Assembly: GCA_029257755.1 (NCBI GenBank)
Contig: JARIAP010000154.1
Location: forward strand, 1-13,502
From: Helicobacter sp.
GTDB taxonomy: Bacteria > Campylobacterota > Campylobacteria > Campylobacterales > Helicobacteraceae
Direction of reading: 5' to 3'
Length of the DNA: 13,502 nt
Shown here: piece after piece, positions 1 to 7,620 of the stretch
Numbering within the stretch: the stretch's first letter is position 1
Layout: each line of letters opens with the position of its first letter
Translations under genes and position numbers: made by a program
The notes under the pieces: generated by a model
What the model was told of the DNA's origin: nothing
Databases searched by the model: none
Seen by the model: the letters and a program-made list of their open reading frames with translations, nothing else

Positions 1-217
1 TAAAAGCTCTTGTTCCAAGATAATTACTAAATAAACTTTCATAACCAAAATTTACATCAATATCCCAAGAGTTATTATAATATCCATCCCAAACACTTGA
101 ATCTACTTTACCAGAACCAGCATAACCAACCATACCATATCCACCATCAACACCTACAAATACCTTTGCTTGTGCTAAAGATATGCTTAAAAGTCCTAAC
201 ATTAAAAACTTTTTCAT
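1..217 (-). CDS. Outer-membrane beta-barrel protein, N-terminal part (3' end outside window)
   Basis: The first 72 codons of a leftward gene are present; the rest lies beyond base 1. Translation begins MKKFLMLGLLSISLAQA, a short signal peptide (two lysines, hydrophobic core, small residues before a likely cut after residue 17), followed by KVFVGVDGGYGMVGY. That start, a short strand of alternating hydrophobic residues with glycines, is typical of small Helicobacter outer-membrane beta-barrel proteins. It is a paralogue of the complete gene at 12439-13026: 49 of the first 72 residues are identical without gaps. The ATG at 215-217 is preceded by an AGGAGA ribosome-binding site at about 225-230. 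The gene is codirectional with replication on the left arm. Its function is unknown; an exported barrel or surface protein is inferred from the signal peptide and the paralogue. Without its C-terminus I cannot rule out that it is broken. Confidence 0.8.
   Translation of the reverse strand, partial: MKKFLMLGLLSISLAQAKVFVGVDGGYGMVGYAGSGKVDSSVWDGYYNNSWDIDVNFGYESLFSNYLGTRAF
137..170 (-). repeat. 34-bp exact direct repeat shared with 12946-12979
   Basis: A 34-bp stretch in the left outer-membrane gene (codons for residues about 17-27) is identical to 12946-12979 in the right paralogue, same orientation. It encodes the mature N-terminus KVFVGVDGGY. Flanking sequence is clearly similar but not identical. 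Confidence 0.85.
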
Positions 218-237
218 AATCTCTCCTAATGATTTAA

Positions 238-256
238 TTGTGATTTATAATCACAA
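238..256 (-). repeat. Perfect 8-bp inverted repeat in the outer-membrane gene leader
   Basis: TTGTGATT at 238-245 and AATCACAA at 249-256 are perfect inverted repeats around a 3-base spacer. It lies between the likely -10 box (273-279) and the ribosome-binding site of the gene at 1-217, so in the transcript it would form a 5'-leader hairpin starting about 10 bases after the likely transcription start. A counterpart with a 7-bp stem and 4-base spacer sits at the same place in front of the paralogue (13051-13068). It could equally be an operator read as DNA. Confidence 0.6.
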
Positions 257-272
257 ACAAAAATAAAGCAAA

Positions 273-285
273 ATTTATACCTTAA
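273..285 (-). promoter_or_regulatory. Likely promoter -10 region of the left outer-membrane gene
   Basis: On the minus strand this reads TTAAGGTATAAAT, with TATAAA as the -10 box. The same block recurs as TTAAGGCATAAAG (13087-13099) upstream of the paralogue, followed by TTTGCTT in both. Conservation of this block between two otherwise diverged upstream regions supports a promoter. No clear -35 box is seen, which is usual for Helicobacter sigma-80 promoters. Confidence 0.5.
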
Positions 286-340
286 AAAAAATACAAATAG
301 TTTTTAATATTAGCATTTTAATAATAAAATTTATTGTATT

Positions 341-1024
341 TTACCTATTTTTTAACATATCCAATGTAAGCCTAGCTGCTTCTTGTTGAGAAGCCTTTTT
401 ACTAGCACCTTTAGCACTTGCATAAATATTATTAGCAATTTTTACCTGCATAATAAATTGTTTATTATGATCTGGACCTTCTTGAGCTATTAATTCATAA
501 ATAGGAGTGCAACCAAACTCTTCTTGTGTATATTCTTGTAATGTTGATTTATAATCTTTTGGTAATTCATCCTCATTGATTTTAAATTCTTTTTTCATTA
601 TAGGAAAAAACACATTCTTTACTTCTTCTAAACCAGATTCAAGATATATGACAGCCATAATAGCCTCAAAAGCATCACTTAATATACTAGCCTTTAATCT
701 ACCCCCATTATTATCTTCAGAAACAGATAAACTAAGATAATCACCTAAATTTATAGATTTAGCAATTTTATAAAAAGAGTTTTCATTTACAAGAGATGCA
801 CGCATTTTGGATAAAGCACCTTCTTTTTTTTGTAAAAATTCTTTATATAAAAATTCTGCAACAATCAAATCAAGAACTGCATCACCTAAAAATTCCAATC
901 TTTCATTATTATATGGTTGCTTAAAAGATTTATGAGTTAATGCTTCTTTTAATAATTTTTTATTTTTAAAAGTATAATTAATTTTTTTTTCAAGAAATAT
1001 TATAGATTTTGCTGTATTAGACAA
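341..1024 (-). CDS. rnc: Ribonuclease III
   Basis: Endoribonuclease that cuts double-stranded RNA, processing ribosomal RNA precursors and some mRNAs in the cytoplasm. The 227-residue protein has the signature ERLEFLGDAV at residues 41-50 (metal-binding E and D, with D48), the second acidic pair in SDAFEA (D117, E120), and a C-terminal double-stranded-RNA-binding domain at about 157-225, with GPDHNKQF and a final GASKKASQQEAA helix. The start is TTG at 1022-1024, preceded by AGGGGA at a good distance; the first internal ATG (MRASL) would remove the signature, and no ATG lies upstream in frame. It follows the prepilin-like gene after 74 bases that hold a plausible promoter of its own. Length fits the family. 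Identification is secure; only the use of a TTG start is inferred. Confidence 0.95.
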   Translation of the reverse strand: MSNTAKSIIFLEKKINYTFKNKKLLKEALTHKSFKQPYNNERLEFLGDAVLDLIVAEFLYKEFLQKKEGALSKMRASLVNENSFYKIAKSINLGDYLSLSVSEDNNGGRLKASILSDAFEAIMAVIYLESGLEEVKNVFFPIMKKEFKINEDELPKDYKSTLQEYTQEEFGCTPIYELIAQEGPDHNKQFIMQVKIANNIYASAKGASKKASQQEAARLTLDMLKNR

Positions 1025-1055
1025 ATAATTCCCCTACTTTTATTTTTAAACTATA

Positions 1056-1064
1056 ATTTTAGCA
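1056..1064 (-). promoter_or_regulatory. Candidate extended -10 promoter for rnc
   Basis: The minus strand reads TGCTAAAAT, an extended -10 box preceded by a run of T. This matches the Helicobacter vegetative pattern and is similar to the dnaN promoter candidate at 5147-5158. It would give a leader of about 25 bases before the TTG start of rnc. Confidence 0.4.
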
Positions 1065-1098
1065 AAAAAATTTCAATAAATATAATTAAAAATGTTTT

Positions 1099-1503
1099 TT
1101 ATTTTTTATTTTTTCTATGATATAATTTTCTACACAATGAATATATAGGATTACAAGTAATGATATAACTATTATTTATATTCTTTTTAATTGAAAGCTT
1201 TAATTTTTTCTTGCCTATTTTTAATATATAATCTTGTTGTTGTAAAGTTAAAGTAAAATATTTATTATTTGTTTGTGAATTTTCTAATATTTTTCGCAAT
1301 AAATATAAATCAACTATTTGTTTATTTAAAAAAGCTTTATATGTAATATCATTTATATTTTTTTGAATCATTTGTATATGAAAACTTGCTTGTCTTGTTG
1401 CTATTGATTCCATTGAATATGGCTTTATCATAAAAATAGATAGTAAAGATATTATAATTAAACAAAAAAGTGTTTCAATTAAACTAAATGCTTTAAAATA
1501 CAT
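1099..1503 (-). CDS. Small prepilin-like (type IV pilin/pseudopilin N-terminus) protein
   Basis: A 134-residue protein beginning MYFKAFSLIETLF followed by a hydrophobic run to about residue 26. This is the class III signal of type IV prepilins and pseudopilins: a short positively charged leader, a prepilin-peptidase site between A5 and F6 (A instead of the usual G), glutamate at +5 of the mature protein (E10), then a membrane helix. The rest is basic, rich in N, K and I, with cysteines at about residues 117 and 124; I recognise no further domain. Its start is 11 bases beyond the gyrB stop with no clear ribosome-binding site, suggesting translational coupling to gyrB. Helicobacter generally takes up DNA with a type IV secretion-like ComB system rather than a pilus, so the role is unclear. 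It may be a minor pseudopilin or a relic membrane protein. Confidence 0.7.
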   Translation of the reverse strand: MYFKAFSLIETLFCLIIISLLSIFMIKPYSMESIATRQASFHIQMIQKNINDITYKAFLNKQIVDLYLLRKILENSQTNNKYFTLTLQQQDYILKIGKKKLKLSIKKNINNSYIITCNPIYSLCRKLYHRKNKK

Positions 1504-1514
1504 TTAAAATACTA

Positions 1515-3848
<2,334 letters not shown>

Positions 3849-3855
3849 TTATTTA

Positions 3856-4968
3856 TTATAAAATTTGTGGCATTATTATTTCTTCAAAATCTTTTGTTAC
3901 TACAAAAATTGGTTTATTTGGATCATCTATTATAAATTCTATATCTTCATATTTTGTGTTTGATACGCATTCTAATATATGTTTATTTACAATTCCTATT
4001 GATATAATTTCTTCTTTTGTATTTTCTATATCATTAATTTTTATTGATGCACTAGAGCCATTTATACCTTCAAGAGTTTCTAATGTGATTAAATTTTTAT
4101 CAAAAGTCATTTTAATTCTACTACATATTGTATTTATTTGATTCATTGCTTTTAATATTTTTTCTTTCTTTATTTTTATTGAATCAACTTTTGGTTTATT
4201 TGTTATAATGCTTGAAAAATCAGGGAAATTAGCATTTATTAATTTAGCATAAAATTCTATATCTTCATTTATAAAACCAATTGATTCTAATTTATCTGTA
4301 TCTTGCATTCTCTTTATGTATATTTCAAAATCATTATTGAATAATCGTATTATTTCATTTATTGTTCTTTTTGGTATTATAGAATTAAATGATTCTATAT
4401 TTTCATTATTTTGCTTTTGTGTATATCCTAGTCTTTTAGAATCTGTAGCTACTATACTTATTTTATTTTCTTTTATTTCAAATAATATTCCTTGCATTGC
4501 TATATTGAAATTTTCCTTTTCATTACAACAATGCATTACTTGTTTTATTGATTGTAATAAATAATTATTATCTATATTTATTTTTTCCATTTCTTTATAG
4601 TCTTGACTAAAAGGAAATTCATTTATTTCAAATATTGGTATTTTAAATAAAGATGAATTATTTTGTTTTATTAGTAATGTTTCTTCTTTTTCTTCTATTA
4701 TTACTTCATCAATATCATTTAATGCTTTCATTACATTGCTTATTAATTCTCCATTAATTGCACATTTAATTTTTCCTTGTAGAGTTTCTATTTTTAGCAT
4801 AGTTTTTATATATATTTCATGATCTGTTGCTTTTAATATTAATTTATTATCTATTGTTTCAAATGATATATTAGATGTTATATCTATTGTATTTTTTTTA
4901 TTTATTGCACTTTGCATGTTAGAAATTGCTTGATCAATTAAATTCTTTTTAATTGTTATTTTATTCAT
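3856..4968 (-). CDS. dnaN: DNA polymerase III subunit beta (sliding clamp)
   Basis: The 370-residue beta clamp dimerises into a ring around DNA, tethers the replicative polymerase, and recruits other proteins through a hydrophobic pocket. Length fits three topologically repeated domains of about 120 residues. Recognition rests on the overall sequence: a start of the MNKITIKKNLIDQAI type, a central VATDSKRLGY segment (family VATDGHRLA), and the C-terminal MPQIL equivalent to the MPMRL ending that lines the partner-binding pocket. Order between dnaA and gyrB agrees. The ATG at 4966-4968 has an AGGAGA site at 4973-4978. A promoter candidate lies at 5147-5158, giving a leader of about 170 bases that contains the origin elements. 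Coding sequence is extremely AT-rich, with many N, I and K residues. Confidence 0.97.
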   Translation of the reverse strand: MNKITIKKNLIDQAISNMQSAINKKNTIDITSNISFETIDNKLILKATDHEIYIKTMLKIETLQGKIKCAINGELISNVMKALNDIDEVIIEEKEETLLIKQNNSSLFKIPIFEINEFPFSQDYKEMEKINIDNNYLLQSIKQVMHCCNEKENFNIAMQGILFEIKENKISIVATDSKRLGYTQKQNNENIESFNSIIPKRTINEIIRLFNNDFEIYIKRMQDTDKLESIGFINEDIEFYAKLINANFPDFSSIITNKPKVDSIKIKKEKILKAMNQINTICSRIKMTFDKNLITLETLEGINGSSASIKINDIENTKEEIISIGIVNKHILECVSNTKYEDIEFIIDDPNKPIFVVTKDFEEIIMPQIL

Positions 4969-5004
4969 TTAATCTCCTGTTTTTAATATTAAATTAAAAA
5001 ATAT

Positions 5005-5022
5005 TAGTAATAGTAGTATTAT
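5005..5022 (+). repeat. Six-unit TAG/TAA/TAT trinucleotide run, DnaA-trio-like
   Basis: The plus strand reads TAG TAA TAG TAG TAT TAT directly beside the DnaA-box pair 5021-5038, with an AT-rich stretch (4981-5004) on its other side. On the minus strand the order is box pair, ACTACTATTACTA, then A/T block. This matches the order and polarity of the basal unwinding system described in Bacillus subtilis (box, DnaA-trios, AT block). The last two units are TAT rather than TAG/TAA, so four units fit strictly. Confidence 0.55.
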
Positions 5023-5129
5023 TGAATAATGTGAATATTTATTTTATTTCATTGTTCTTACCCTTATTATTGGGTATTTTTATTGAATTTTATTTTCAAA
5101 TTTTATTCATTTTATATTCACATTATTCA
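5023..5129. repeat. 16-bp perfect inverted repeat made of double DnaA boxes
   Basis: TGAATAATGTGAATAT at 5023-5038 is the exact reverse complement of ATATTCACATTATTCA at 5114-5129, with 75 bp between the arms. Each arm holds two DnaA-box-like 9-mers in tandem without a gap. The arms thus place two DnaA pairs in opposite orientation around the middle of the gap. Confidence 0.8.
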
Positions 5130-5146
5130 CAAAAAATAATTTTTTA

Positions 5147-5158
5147 ATTATAGCAAAA
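5147..5158 (-). promoter_or_regulatory. Likely dnaN promoter (extended -10)
   Basis: The minus strand reads TTTTGCTATAAT, with a perfect TATAAT at 5147-5152. This is a near-ideal Helicobacter vegetative promoter core, 26 bases beyond the dnaA stop. Transcription would start near 5140, so the DnaA-box pair 5114-5131 falls at roughly +10 to +27, where bound DnaA could block dnaN-gyrB transcription. The regulatory reading is inference. Confidence 0.6.
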
Positions 5159-5178
5159 TATATTTTATTTTATGTTTG

Positions 5179-6486
5179 TTATTTCTTTTTTAATTTTGAT
5201 ATTAAGTTTTGTATTTCATTTTTTAGATTATTATCTTTTTGCATTTCTTGTGTTATTGATTTTATTTGTTTGCTTACTGCACTATGATCTTTTAAATTTA
5301 ATTCTGATGCTATATATGGAAAAGTTATTTTTAACTCTTCTCTTGCTATATATGCTACTATTTTTCTTGATTTTGATATAATTTTTTTACCCCTTGTTTT
5401 TGTTTTTATTTCATTTGGCTTTATATTATATTCTACTGCTACAATTTTTATTATATCATCAAAATTTATATTATTTTTTTCCAATTCTCTTTCTTTTATT
5501 ATATTTTTTACTATTTCTATTGTTATTGGAGTATTATATATATATGTTCTTCCATATAAACTAATTATTATTCCTTCTATTTCTCTTATATTATCTTGTA
5601 TGCTTGTAGCTAATAGATTTATAATTTCTAAGTTAAGATTAATTCCATTTAAGCTACATTTTTGTTTTATTATATTTATTTTTGTTTCAAGTTCTGGAGA
5701 TTCTATTTTTGCCATCATACCACCATCAAATCTTGATTTTAATCTTTTTTCTAATTTATCTATTAATTTTGGTGCTTTATCACTTGACATTATTATTTTT
5801 CCATTATTTTTAATAATTTCATTAAATGTATTAAAAAATTCTTCTTGAAATTTATCTGTGTTTGCTAAAAATTGCACATCATCAATTATTAAATAATCAC
5901 ATTTTCTAAATCTTTCTCTAAAATGATCCATTGTTTTTTTTGTTATTCTATACCTATACTCATTAAACATTGTTTCAGCTGTTATAAATATTATATTTGC
6001 ATTTGGATTTTTTTTATATATTTCATGACATATTGCATTGAGTAAGTGAGTTTTTCCTAATCCAGTATTTCCATATATTAATAATGGATTCCATTTTGCT
6101 TTTTGTGTAGCTACTTCTTTAGCTACTCCATATGCAAATTTATTGCATTCTCCTAATATAAAGTTTTCAAATGAATATTCGGGATTTATAAAATTTTGAT
6201 TATTTTCAATAATATATTTTTTTTTAGTTGTATTGCTTTTTGATATTATTTGTGTTTTTGTTTTAAATTCTATTTTTGTATTATTATTGTGTTTTTTTAA
6301 TATTTGCATTATTTTTTCTGTGTAATTTCTTCTAGCCCAATTTGCTATAAATATATTATCTGTTATAAAAATTAAATTATTAGTTGTAGAATTTTGGTTG
6401 TCAAATATTATTTTATTTATATATTTATTGTGTTCTTCATTGTTTATTATTTCTTTTAATTTTTCAATTATTTCATAACCTTCCAT
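5179..6486 (-). CDS. dnaA: Chromosomal replication initiator protein DnaA
   Basis: AAA+ initiator that binds DnaA boxes and melts the origin. The 435 residues show domain I (about 1-80, with an FIANWARRNY segment), a very short linker, then the AAA+ domain: Walker A GNTGLGKT at 139-146, Walker B LIIDD at 199-203, sensor I around MSSDKAPK, an arginine-rich LEKRLKSRF segment at 245-253 (box VII), and sensor II R301 in DNIREIEG. Domain IV ends with the DNA-binding signature LKDHSAVSKQIK (399-410), where D400 and H401 match the base-contacting DHT of other DnaA proteins and serine replaces threonine. The ATG at 6484-6486 has AAGG at 6493-6496. Box-like sequences lie on both sides of the gene, so self-regulation is likely. 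The coding sequence is exceptionally AT-rich (7 of 60 bases G+C in 5461-5520). Confidence 0.98.
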   Translation of the reverse strand: MEGYEIIEKLKEIINNEEHNKYINKIIFDNQNSTTNNLIFITDNIFIANWARRNYTEKIMQILKKHNNNTKIEFKTKTQIISKSNTTKKKYIIENNQNFINPEYSFENFILGECNKFAYGVAKEVATQKAKWNPLLIYGNTGLGKTHLLNAICHEIYKKNPNANIIFITAETMFNEYRYRITKKTMDHFRERFRKCDYLIIDDVQFLANTDKFQEEFFNTFNEIIKNNGKIIMSSDKAPKLIDKLEKRLKSRFDGGMMAKIESPELETKINIIKQKCSLNGINLNLEIINLLATSIQDNIREIEGIIISLYGRTYIYNTPITIEIVKNIIKERELEKNNINFDDIIKIVAVEYNIKPNEIKTKTRGKKIISKSRKIVAYIAREELKITFPYIASELNLKDHSAVSKQIKSITQEMQKDNNLKNEIQNLISKLKKK

Positions 6487-6521
6487 TTTTTACCTTATTT
6501 TTTTATACATTATTTAATTAA

Positions 6522-6527
6522 AGTATA
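6522..6527 (-). promoter_or_regulatory. Candidate dnaA promoter -10 box
   Basis: The minus strand reads AGATATACTT with TATACT as a -10 box, giving a leader of about 28 bases before the dnaA ATG. The first DnaA box of the array (6538-6546) lies where the spacer and -35 region would be, which would allow DnaA to repress its own gene. A second possible box, TGTATAAA (6502-6509), is rather close to the start codon. Confidence 0.4.
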
Positions 6528-6537
6528 TCTAATTTTT

Positions 6538-6614
6538 TGTGAATTAAAAGTGATTATATAATGAATATATGATGAAAATAATGTGAATTAAATATGAATA
6601 TTAAGTGAATAACT
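6538..6614 (+). repeat. Seven tandem 11-bp units with DnaA boxes, in helical register
   Basis: Seven consecutive 11-mers start at 6538, 6549, 6560, 6571, 6582, 6593 and 6604. All have TGA at positions 3-5, and all but units 2 and 4 continue as TGAAT. Units 1 and 5 are identical (TGTGAATTAAA). Units 1, 5 and 7 contain GTGAAT and match the DnaA box TGTGAATTA or AGTGAATAA; unit 2 (AGTGATTAT) is weaker, and 3, 4 and 6 are degenerate with A instead of G before TGA. A strict 11-bp period puts every unit on nearly the same face of the helix. Confidence 0.75.
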
Positions 6615-6649
6615 AATTAAAAAATATTTATTATGCTAAATGAATTTGG

Positions 6650-6655
6650 TATAAT
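6650..6655 (+). promoter_or_regulatory. Likely fabD operon promoter -10 box
   Basis: TTTGGTATAAT ends in a perfect TATAAT at 6650-6655, about 40 bases before the fabD ribosome-binding site GGAG (6691-6694). It is the first strong rightward promoter core after the origin array and probably drives fabD-minC-lpxC. Confidence 0.55.
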
Positions 6656-6676
6656 TATAATTTATTATTATAATTA
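6652..6676. repeat. 10-bp AT-only inverted repeat in the fabD leader
   Basis: TAATTATAAT (6652-6661) and ATTATAATTA (6667-6676) are perfect inverted repeats around 5 bases. The repeat contains no G or C and overlaps the -10 box, so it may be only a consequence of AT-richness. It could also aid melting or form a weak leader hairpin. Confidence 0.35.
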
Positions 6677-6702
6677 ATTTATTTTTATTTGGAGTTTTTA
6701 AA

Positions 6703-7617
6703 ATGAAGTATGCTTTTATTTTTCCCGGACAAGGATCTCAATCTCTTGGTATGGGGAAGGATTTTGTAAATAATTTTAAGGTTGCAAGAGAACTTTTAGA
6801 AAATGCTAGTGATATTTTAAAGATTAATATGAATAATATTTTAATGGATGATGAGGAAAAATTAAATAAAACAGAATATACTCAACCTTCAATATTTTTA
6901 GTTAGTGCAATGGCATATTATATATTGCAACAAGAATATGATATAAAACCATTTATTGCTTTTGGGCATTCTCTTGGTGAAGTTAGTGCATATTGTCTTA
7001 GTGGTGGAGCTAATTTTAAAGATTCTATTATTTTAACTCATAAGAGAGGATATTTTATGTCTAAGGCATGTGAAGGAAAAGAAGTTGGTATGATGGTATG
7101 TATAGGGCTTAGTGCTAATAAACTTGAAGTTATATGTAAAGAGGCACAAGAAAATAATATGAGTGTTTGGGCTGCTAATTATAATATTGAAGGACAAATT
7201 GTACTTGCAGGAATAAAACATGATTTAGAAAATATTAGTGAAACTTTAAAAAATGCAGGAGCAAGGAGAACACTTTTATTAAAAATGAATGTTGCTAGTC
7301 ATTGCCCACTTTTATTAGATTCTATTTCTCCTTTTAATGAATTATTGCAAAATATTATTAAAGATAGTGAAGTAGATATTATTTCAAATGCGACACTAAA
7401 ACTCTATAAGACAAAACAAGATGCCTTAATTAATCTTACACAACAACTTGTTCAACCAGTTTTATATAATAAAAGTGTTTTAAAGGCAATAGAATTAGGC
7501 GTAGAAAAATTTATAGAGTTTGGAAATGGCAATGTTTTAGCGGGTTTAAATAATAAAATTTCTAATATACCAACTATTTCAATAAATTCTACAGAATCTT
7601 TAAAATTAATTGGATAA
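6703..7617 (+). CDS. fabD: Malonyl-CoA:ACP transacylase
   Basis: Transfers malonyl groups from CoA to acyl-carrier protein, supplying the elongation unit for type II fatty acid synthesis in the cytoplasm. The 304 residues start with the FPGQGSQSLGMG oxyanion-hole motif (7-18). The nucleophile is S90 in GHSLGE, R115 is the malonate-binding arginine, H200 in NVASH completes the catalytic pair and Q250 lies in QQLVQP. These positions nearly match E. coli FabD (S92, R117, H201, Q250). Length is normal. The ATG has GGAG eight bases upstream and follows the -10 box at 6650-6655. It is the first gene rightward of the origin. The stop is 3 bases before minC, pointing to a fabD-minC-lpxC operon that links fatty acid supply, division-site control and lipid A synthesis. 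Confidence 0.97.
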   Translation: MKYAFIFPGQGSQSLGMGKDFVNNFKVARELLENASDILKINMNNILMDDEEKLNKTEYTQPSIFLVSAMAYYILQQEYDIKPFIAFGHSLGEVSAYCLSGGANFKDSIILTHKRGYFMSKACEGKEVGMMVCIGLSANKLEVICKEAQENNMSVWAANYNIEGQIVLAGIKHDLENISETLKNAGARRTLLLKMNVASHCPLLLDSISPFNELLQNIIKDSEVDIISNATLKLYKTKQDALINLTQQLVQPVLYNKSVLKAIELGVEKFIEFGNGNVLAGLNNKISNIPTISINSTESLKLIG

Positions 7618-7620
7618 TAT

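Larger units (their letters stand above)
4969..5178. other. Origin segment in the dnaA-dnaN gap (oriC2-like)
   Basis: This 210-bp non-coding, very AT-rich gap contains four good DnaA-box-like 9-mers: TGTGAATAT at 5030-5038, its weaker neighbour ATTGAATAA at 5021-5029, ATATTCACA at 5114-5122 and TTATTCACA at 5123-5131. The last matches the general TTATNCACA consensus. They are arranged as two back-to-back pairs facing each other. A trinucleotide run (5005-5022) and an AT block (4981-5004) lie on the dnaN side, and a small TACCC/GGGTA hairpin (5059-5076) lies between the pairs. DnaA boxes beside dnaA, divergent transcription and the skew switch make an origin likely. In H. pylori the origin is bipartite around dnaA; placing the unwinding site here is inference from the order of elements. 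Confidence 0.75.
6487..6702. other. Origin segment in the dnaA-fabD gap (oriC1-like)
   Basis: A 216-bp non-coding gap between the divergent dnaA and fabD genes. It contains the leftward dnaA promoter candidate, an array of seven 11-bp units with three good DnaA boxes (6538-6614), an AT-only stretch (6614-6633), and the rightward fabD promoter and ribosome-binding site. Transcription diverges from here and G/C skew changes sign: in gyrB (3001-3060) the plus strand has 5 G and 12 C, in fabD (6961-7020) 16 G and 6 C. Together with the dnaA-dnaN gap this is the best candidate for the chromosomal origin. Confidence 0.75.

Noticed and set aside
238..256. CRP-like TGTGA/TCACA palindrome
   Set aside because: The spacer is 7 bases, not 6, and 4 in the paralogue. 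Epsilonproteobacteria such as Helicobacter do not have a well-established CRP regulon, so I treat it as a leader hairpin.
288..342. Inverted repeat AAAATACAA/TTGTATTTT between rnc and the outer-membrane gene as an rnc terminator
   Set aside because: The arms are 37 bp apart and almost free of G and C, so a stable terminator hairpin is not credible.
6217..6225. Nine-T tract inside dnaA as a phase-variation switch
   Set aside because: dnaA is essential, A/T runs of eight or nine occur several times in this AT-rich window (rnc 982-990, minC 7899-7906), and no frameshift is present.
7033..7221. Open frame antisense to fabD, and similar frames opposite dnaN, dnaA, the MFS gene and lolA
   Set aside because: They lie wholly inside well-identified genes, have low-complexity translations, and lack ribosome-binding sites.
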